This document shows, piece by piece, positions 59,899 to 64,000 of a DNA stretch of 64,000 bases. This stretch comes from JBJXGV01 sp046160485 (GTDB taxonomy: Bacteria > Orphanbacterota > Orphanbacteria > JBJXGV01). Positions within the stretch are counted from its first letter, which is position 1. Each line of letters begins with the position of its first letter. A program made the translations under genes and the position numbers. Location of the stretch: NCBI GenBank assembly GCA_046160485.1, contig JBJXGV010000071.1, forward strand, positions 23,336 through 87,335. Reading direction: 5' to 3'. The notes under the pieces were generated by a model. That model saw only the letters and a program-made list of their open reading frames with translations. It was not told the origin of the DNA and did no database searches.

Positions 59899-61086
59899 CT
59901 ATCGAGCCACGAGTTTTCGTGTGAGCCGGGCGGCGCCGGTATCGAGCCGCGCGAAGTAAACCCCTGGCGCCGCACCTCGCGCTTCCGTTCCGCGGTTCCA
60001 AACGAACTCGACGCCGCCGGAAACCGCGGTCGGCAATAATTCGGCAACGCGGCGTCCACTCGCGTCGAGAATCGTGAGGCGTGGCGCGCGCGTGCCGGCC
60101 TCGGTGAGGCGCGCCGCGATGACGGTGCTCGCACCAAACGGATTCGGCGTAGCGACCAGCGTGACGGCTCGCGACGCGGGCGCACCTCCCGGCGGCACGG
60201 CCGTTGGCGTGCCGAACGGACTCTCCGACGACCACACCGGGCCCGCGGGGGAGCCTCCGAAACGCACATCACCGTCGCTCGGGCCACCCGCGGCGCCCGA
60301 CGCATCGCCCAAAACCGCGCCGCTCCCCTCGTCGAAGTGGTAGAGCGCAACGGTATTCGCGTCCGCTACGAACGGCGCCACCGGGGCCGTGAAATTCGCC
60401 GTGTATCGGATCGAGTTCGAGATGCGCATCTCGTCGAGCCAGCCGCTGTACGACGGGTATTGCGCGCCCGCATCGTGTTTCTCGGCGGCCAGAACAAGGA
60501 ACGGATCGCTGTTGACGCACGGTCCGCCGCAGTAATCGCCCGGCACGCCATTATCCGGGTACGAGATATCGCCGTCGGGACCATTGACGCTTCCTTGCAG
60601 CGCGCCGTCCACGAAGAGCCACATCTGTCCGTCCGAGCGCCTCCGCTGGATCGCGACGTGGCGCCACACGCCGTTGAACACGTCTGTCGTTCCGCACAGC
60701 GTGCGATCGCCCGTTCCGTTGCCGCTCACGCCAAATACGAGAACGCCCCCCGCGATCGAGAGCCCGAACTTGCGATCCTGGTTGTAGCGGTCGCGATCGA
60801 TGACGATGTTGCCGAGAATCCAATTGATGTTCGCGCCGCACGCGACGGCGGGGGCCGTGTTCTCCGCGGCGAGCGCGCGCATCCAGAATTCGATCGTGAA
60901 GTCGGCGGCGCCGACGTCCGCCGGCGGGCCGGGAAGCGAGTTCTCGGGATCGTCGACGCGGATCTTGACGCGGTCGATGTCGTCGACGCCGTTGCCGTAG
61001 AAGCGAAGCGATGCCGCCGCGGGTGCGCGCGCGCCAAGAAACACGGCGACGAGCGCGACGAGGACGATGGCCACGGTCCGCTTCAT
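59899..61086 (-). CDS. Secreted LamG/concanavalin-like protein with sorting module
   Basis: 395 aa. Signal peptide 1-26 (VAIVLVALVAVFLGARAPAAA). A jelly-roll LamG domain (about 30-240) includes FTIEFWMRALAAENTAP near the start, IQRRRSDGQMWLFVDGALQGSVNG in the centre, and SGWLDEMRISNSIRYTANF at the end, the pattern of LamG-like folds. FlgD-like C-terminal tail (LTILDASGRRVAELL...GVYFARL). Probably binds a carbohydrate or protein at the surface; no catalytic motif is seen. Confidence 0.85.
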   Translation of the reverse strand: MKRTVAIVLVALVAVFLGARAPAAASLRFYGNGVDDIDRVKIRVDDPENSLPGPPADVGAADFTIEFWMRALAAENTAPAVACGANINWILGNIVIDRDRYNQDRKFGLSIAGGVLVFGVSGNGTGDRTLCGTTDVFNGVWRHVAIQRRRSDGQMWLFVDGALQGSVNGPDGDISYPDNGVPGDYCGGPCVNSDPFLVLAAEKHDAGAQYPSYSGWLDEMRISNSIRYTANFTAPVAPFVADANTVALYHFDEGSGAVLGDASGAAGGPSDGDVRFGGSPAGPVWSSESPFGTPTAVPPGGAPASRAVTLVATPNPFGASTVIAARLTEAGTRAPRLTILDASGRRVAELLPTAVSGGVEFVWNRGTEARGAAPGVYFARLDTGAARLTRKLVAR

Positions 61087-61089
61087 CGG

Positions 61090-61638
61090 CTAGCGGGCGC
61101 CGAGCGTCAGAAGGCGCTCCGACAAACGGTAGAGCGCAAACGAAAGCAAGAGGCCCGCGGGCACGAGCACGACGACGATCGATGCTTGGAGCGCGGGGTG
61201 GCCGACGACGCCGCCGATCTGAGTGAGCGAGAGCAGCGCGGCGGTGAAGTTGATCGACGTCATCGTGCTTGTGGCGCTCCGCGCGAACACGATGGCCGAA
61301 TCCCACTGCCAAACAAGAAGCGCCGCGAGGAAGAGGCTCAAGACGGACGCGGGGTCCATCGCGGCGCGCACCCACCACGCGAACGGATCACTCGGAAGGA
61401 CGGCGCGCGATCGGGCGTGCAGCGCCTCGATGGCGCCGACGCGCGTCATGACGCGATCGGTGAAGTTTGCGCTCGGCAAAACCGGCGCGCCGCCGGCGGC
61501 CAGAAGCGATTCGATCGCGCGCGCGGCCTCGAGGCTTGTGGCGCAGCGTGCGCACCCGCGCGCATGGTCGCGTGCGCGCTGGGCGACCGCCGCCGGCATT
61601 GCCTCATCGAGCCACGATTCGAACTCCGAACACTTCAT
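61090..61638 (-). CDS. Anti-sigma factor with zinc-binding N-terminus
   Basis: 182 aa. The N-terminus has the ZAS-type zinc site H25-x3-C29-x2-C32 (DHARGCARC) plus C3. Two membrane helices (about 97-116 and 145-170) place the zinc domain in the cytoplasm. It likely binds the ECF sigma factor encoded upstream: its ATG overlaps that gene's stop (ATGA). Confidence 0.9.
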   Translation of the reverse strand: MKCSEFESWLDEAMPAAVAQRARDHARGCARCATSLEAARAIESLLAAGGAPVLPSANFTDRVMTRVGAIEALHARSRAVLPSDPFAWWVRAAMDPASVLSLFLAALLVWQWDSAIVFARSATSTMTSINFTAALLSLTQIGGVVGHPALQASIVVVLVPAGLLLSFALYRLSERLLTLGAR

Positions 61639-62249
61639 TGTTGGTTACCGCCGCTTAGGGGCATGCCTTCCGTCGTGCGCCACAATTCGCGGAGACGCGC
61701 GCGCGCTCGAAACAGATGCGTCTTCACCGTGCCAAGAGGAGTATCGAGGATCTGCGCGATCTCTTCAATTGACTGCTCCTCATAGTAGTGAAGCGTGACG
61801 ACCATCCGATAACCCTCCGGCAGCGCGGCGATCATCGCGTCGAGCCTCCGAGTCACACCGCGCGAATCGTGCGATGAGCCGCCGTGCGGTTCGGGCATCG
61901 ACTCGATCGCGTCGAGGCCCACCTCGCGGGCGCCGCGCCGCTTGAGCGTCGCCGCCACGTCGAGCGCGCGCCGCATTGCGATCCGGTAGAGCCACGTCGA
62001 GAAGCGAGCATCCCCGCGAAACTGCGGCAGAGCGCGCCACGCCCGAACGAACGCATCCTGCGAGACCTCCTCGGCGTCATGCGCCGATCGAACGACCCGA
62101 AGCGCGAGGCCGAAGACGCGGTCGCGGTGCGCGTCGACGAGCTTCCTAAAGGCCTCCACGTCTCCGGTGCGCGCTCGCGCTACCAGCGCGTCTTCATCCT
62201 CCTGCGCCAGCGCAAGCCGCCGCGGGGACTCGGGGAGGTCCGCCATCAT
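61635..62249 (-). CDS. ECF RNA polymerase sigma factor
   Basis: 204 aa from the MMADLPE methionines (62249/62246). Region 2 has FRKLVDAHRDRVFGLALRVV and DAEEVSQDAFVRAWRALPQFRGDARFSTWLYRIAMRRA. Region 4 has YYEEQSIEEIAQILDTPLGTVKTHLFRARARL. It pairs with the anti-sigma factor overlapping its stop codon. The upstream region carries a 9-bp inverted repeat (62274 and 62320) and the divergent DUF6249 gene, a plausible autoregulated target. Confidence 0.93.
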   Translation of the reverse strand: MMADLPESPRRLALAQEDEDALVARARTGDVEAFRKLVDAHRDRVFGLALRVVRSAHDAEEVSQDAFVRAWRALPQFRGDARFSTWLYRIAMRRALDVAATLKRRGAREVGLDAIESMPEPHGGSSHDSRGVTRRLDAMIAALPEGYRMVVTLHYYEEQSIEEIAQILDTPLGTVKTHLFRARARLRELWRTTEGMPLSGGNQQ

Positions 62250-62273
62250 TTCATCAGACAGACAGGGGCGCGG

Positions 62274-62328
62274 CCCGGTTTCAAGAGAATTCGCGCTCGA
62301 AACTTTTTTTGCGCCATGCGAAACCGGG
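62274..62328. promoter_or_regulatory. Inverted repeat in the ECF sigma / DUF6249 divergent promoter
   Basis: CCCGGTTTC (62274-62282) and GAAACCGGG (62320-62328) form a perfect 9-bp inverted repeat, 37 nt apart, flanking a run of seven T. It lies between the divergent genes and could be an operator; ECF promoters commonly contain GAAAC-type -35 elements, also seen here. Confidence 0.45.
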
Positions 62329-62430
62329 CGGCTCGTGGCGCGGTCTATCGTTGTGGCGGCCGGAATCCGCGGCGCGCCGACTCGTCGAACCGCTGTCGTA
62401 CGACCGACCACTCTCTAGGAGGCGACAATC

Positions 62431-62838
62431 ATGTTTCATGACATTGCCCCGATCTTCGCGATGCTCATTCCGATCGTCGCGATCATCGGCGGAATCACGG
62501 CCGGAATCGTTCGCACCGTCAGCCGCCAGAAAACGATCGAGCTTGCGCAGCGCGAGCGCATCGCCGCGATCGAGCGCGGCATCGACCCGACGAAGTTGCC
62601 GCCGATTCCATCGATCGACACTGTGGATGTGTTCGGGACCCCCGAGCAGCGCGCCCAGAGGCGGTCGCAGGGGCTAATGATCGCGGGGATCATTCTCATG
62701 TCGATCGCGTTCGGCATCTTCTTCATCGCGCGCGTAACGGAACCGCACGACAATCATTGGGCGGTCAGCATCCTGCCTGGCTGCGTCGGTATGGCGCTCT
62801 TGCTCTGCGCGTGGATCGTGCGTCCGCGCTCCACGTAA
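62431..62838 (+). CDS. DUF6249-like small membrane protein
   Basis: 135 aa from ATG 62431, AGGAGGCG upstream. Three hydrophobic segments (about 7-28, 78-98 and 108-128) enclose a basic cytoplasmic stretch with IELAQRERIAAIERGIDP. The pattern matches DUF6249-type proteins, commonly found beside ECF sigma factors in these bacteria. Function is unknown; the divergent sigma factor suggests shared regulation. Confidence 0.78.
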   Translation: MFHDIAPIFAMLIPIVAIIGGITAGIVRTVSRQKTIELAQRERIAAIERGIDPTKLPPIPSIDTVDVFGTPEQRAQRRSQGLMIAGIILMSIAFGIFFIARVTEPHDNHWAVSILPGCVGMALLLCAWIVRPRST

Positions 62839-62891
62839 GACATCGCTGCGCGCTAGGGCATCGGCGCCGCATGGTATAGACTCGCCGGCGT

Positions 62892-63722
62892 ATGGCAGCG
62901 CCTGGCGAACGAGACTACGTCCTCGGCACGAGTGACGACGAGGTTTGGCGCCTCGGCTTTCAGCATCGCGTGTGGGGCGCCGAGGCGTTCGAGATCTGGC
63001 GGCGCGCGGGCTTCGCGCCCGGCGACGTCGTGCTCGACGTCGGCTGCGGTCCGGGATACGGCACCATCGATCTCGCGCACGTCGTCAGCCCGAACGGCCG
63101 CGTGATCGCGATCGACGAGTCGCGCAAGTTTCTCGATATCCTCCGCGAGCGTTTGACGCCATTCGACGCCAGCATGATCGATCTTCGACACGGCGATATT
63201 CAGCGGCTCGACATTCCGGCGGCGAGCGTGCAAGGCGCGTACACGCGCTGGGTGCTCTGCTTCGTGCCGGATCCCGAGGCGGTGATCGCGGGCGTCGCGC
63301 GCGCACTCGCGCCTGGCGCCGCGTTCGCGATCCAGGACTATTTCAACTACACGTCGCTCACGCTCGCCCCGCGCGGCCCCGCGTTGGCGCGCGTCGTCGA
63401 CGCGGTCGAGAAGAGTTGGCGCGCGCGCGGCGGCGACTGCGACATCATGTCGCGAATCCCCGCGTACTGCCTAAAGCACGGACTCGAGATCGAGGAGATT
63501 CGCACGCACGTGCGCGTCGCACGGCCCGGCACGCTCCTCTGGAAATGGCCCGAGGTCTTCTTTCATGGCTTTGCCCCGGCGCTCGTCGCGGGCGAGTTCA
63601 TCACCGCGCAAGACGAGGCCGATTATCGCGCGGAGTGGGACGCCCGCACCGCCGACCCGGGGTCGTTCTTCATGACGCCGCCCGTGGTCGATCTGATCGC
63701 ACGAAAACCGGCGAAGCGTTAA
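62892..63722 (+). CDS. Class I SAM-dependent methyltransferase
   Basis: 276 aa. Motif I is VVLDVGCGPGYGT (47-59). The post-I acidic residue is in VIAIDESRKFLD. GDIQRLDIP is motif II-like. It is a full-length small-molecule methyltransferase fold with a C-terminal extension (DIMSRIPAYCLKHGLEIEEI). The substrate is unknown. Cytoplasmic. Confidence 0.9.
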   Translation: MAAPGERDYVLGTSDDEVWRLGFQHRVWGAEAFEIWRRAGFAPGDVVLDVGCGPGYGTIDLAHVVSPNGRVIAIDESRKFLDILRERLTPFDASMIDLRHGDIQRLDIPAASVQGAYTRWVLCFVPDPEAVIAGVARALAPGAAFAIQDYFNYTSLTLAPRGPALARVVDAVEKSWRARGGDCDIMSRIPAYCLKHGLEIEEIRTHVRVARPGTLLWKWPEVFFHGFAPALVAGEFITAQDEADYRAEWDARTADPGSFFMTPPVVDLIARKPAKR

Positions 63723-64000
63723 ACGGCGATTTCTTTTTCCTTGCACGGATCGATCCCGTGTTATTGTTTCCCGCGCTGGCCGTGACAACACCGGCCGCAC
63801 GCGCGACCCAATCGCCTCCGCGACCCCGTCGTGGAGACTTTCGATCCGAGCGAGTTTTTGAACCGCTCCGCCGCAGCGCCCGCGGCACGAGGCACGACTC
63901 GTAGGCGAAGCATAGAGAGAAATGCGAATTGGTCGTTCCGGTTCGAGCCAGCCTGATGAGGCTGCGTGTTAGGAGTTCCATCTGGTCGTGCGCGCGAAGC
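63723..64000. other. Terminal 278 nt without a recognised gene
   Basis: No supported coding frame or RNA gene. A TTGCAC / TATTGT pair near 63750 has 15-nt spacing, shorter than usual for a vegetative promoter. The next gene probably begins beyond the window. Confidence 0.35.

Noticed and set aside
63930..64000. tRNA-like GGTTCGAGCC at the window end
   Set aside because: No acceptor or anticodon stem pairs around it; only the T-loop string is suggestive.

Overview
This is a G+C-rich bacterial window that looks chromosomal. About forty protein genes are supported. I see no rRNA, tRNA, CRISPR array or insertion sequence. Three features point to an uncultured member of the Fibrobacterota-Chlorobi-Bacteroidota side of the tree, with Candidatus Eisenbacteria my best guess. 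First, five secreted proteins end in the same FlgD-like / type IX-style C-terminal module (GRRV...G...W(D)...SGVYFARL). Second, an ECF-like sigma factor is translationally coupled to a Ser/Thr kinase with TPRs. Third, there are many lipoproteins and beta-propellers. The taxonomy is inference; no marker gene is present.

Layout. 1-2725: small minus-strand genes (partial FAD oxidoreductase, two VOC proteins, a DUF1801 protein) plus the C-terminal remnant of an OmpA gene. 3113-7417: three secreted proteins (fibre-like repeat protein, PI-PLC-like protein, PKD/FnIII protein). 7556-10878: sigma factor and receptor-like kinase, ending in a 55-bp tandem duplication. 11262-12733: CPBP protease plus NmrA-like protein. 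About 12,900-22,477: a chromosomal integron. A recognisable IntI integrase (21578-22477) is followed by an attI-like core and by cassettes separated by attC-like sites, four of them clear: nitrilase; a 1043-aa kinase/TolB/TPR protein; a membrane protein; an SDR plus FeS-photolyase pair; a GNAT; and a decayed kinase fragment. intI and all cassette genes read the same way, away from attI, which is the 'inverse' arrangement rather than the usual divergent one.

22573-28564: TolC - MFP - RND tripartite efflux operon. 28599-34039: HtrA-like protease without a signal peptide, a VKOR-DsbA-DsbA fusion and a subtilase. 34116-40593: TPR lipoprotein, APC transporter, and a MacA/MacB-type pair without an ATPase. 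40712-45612: an NtrC-type regulator, histidine kinase and lipoprotein operon, divergent from a TPR gene that carries a good sigma-54 promoter. 45713-50700: lipoproteins, an Fpg glycosylase, MmcQ/YjbR and an Nramp-like transporter lacking the metal-site motifs. 50923-61086: secreted proteins including an M14 peptidase and two beta-propellers, and a Tat-type FAD protein. 61090-63722: ECF sigma/anti-sigma pair, DUF6249 protein and a methyltransferase.

Positions and motifs were read by eye from the sequence and its translations. Family names rest on remembered family signatures, not on searches.
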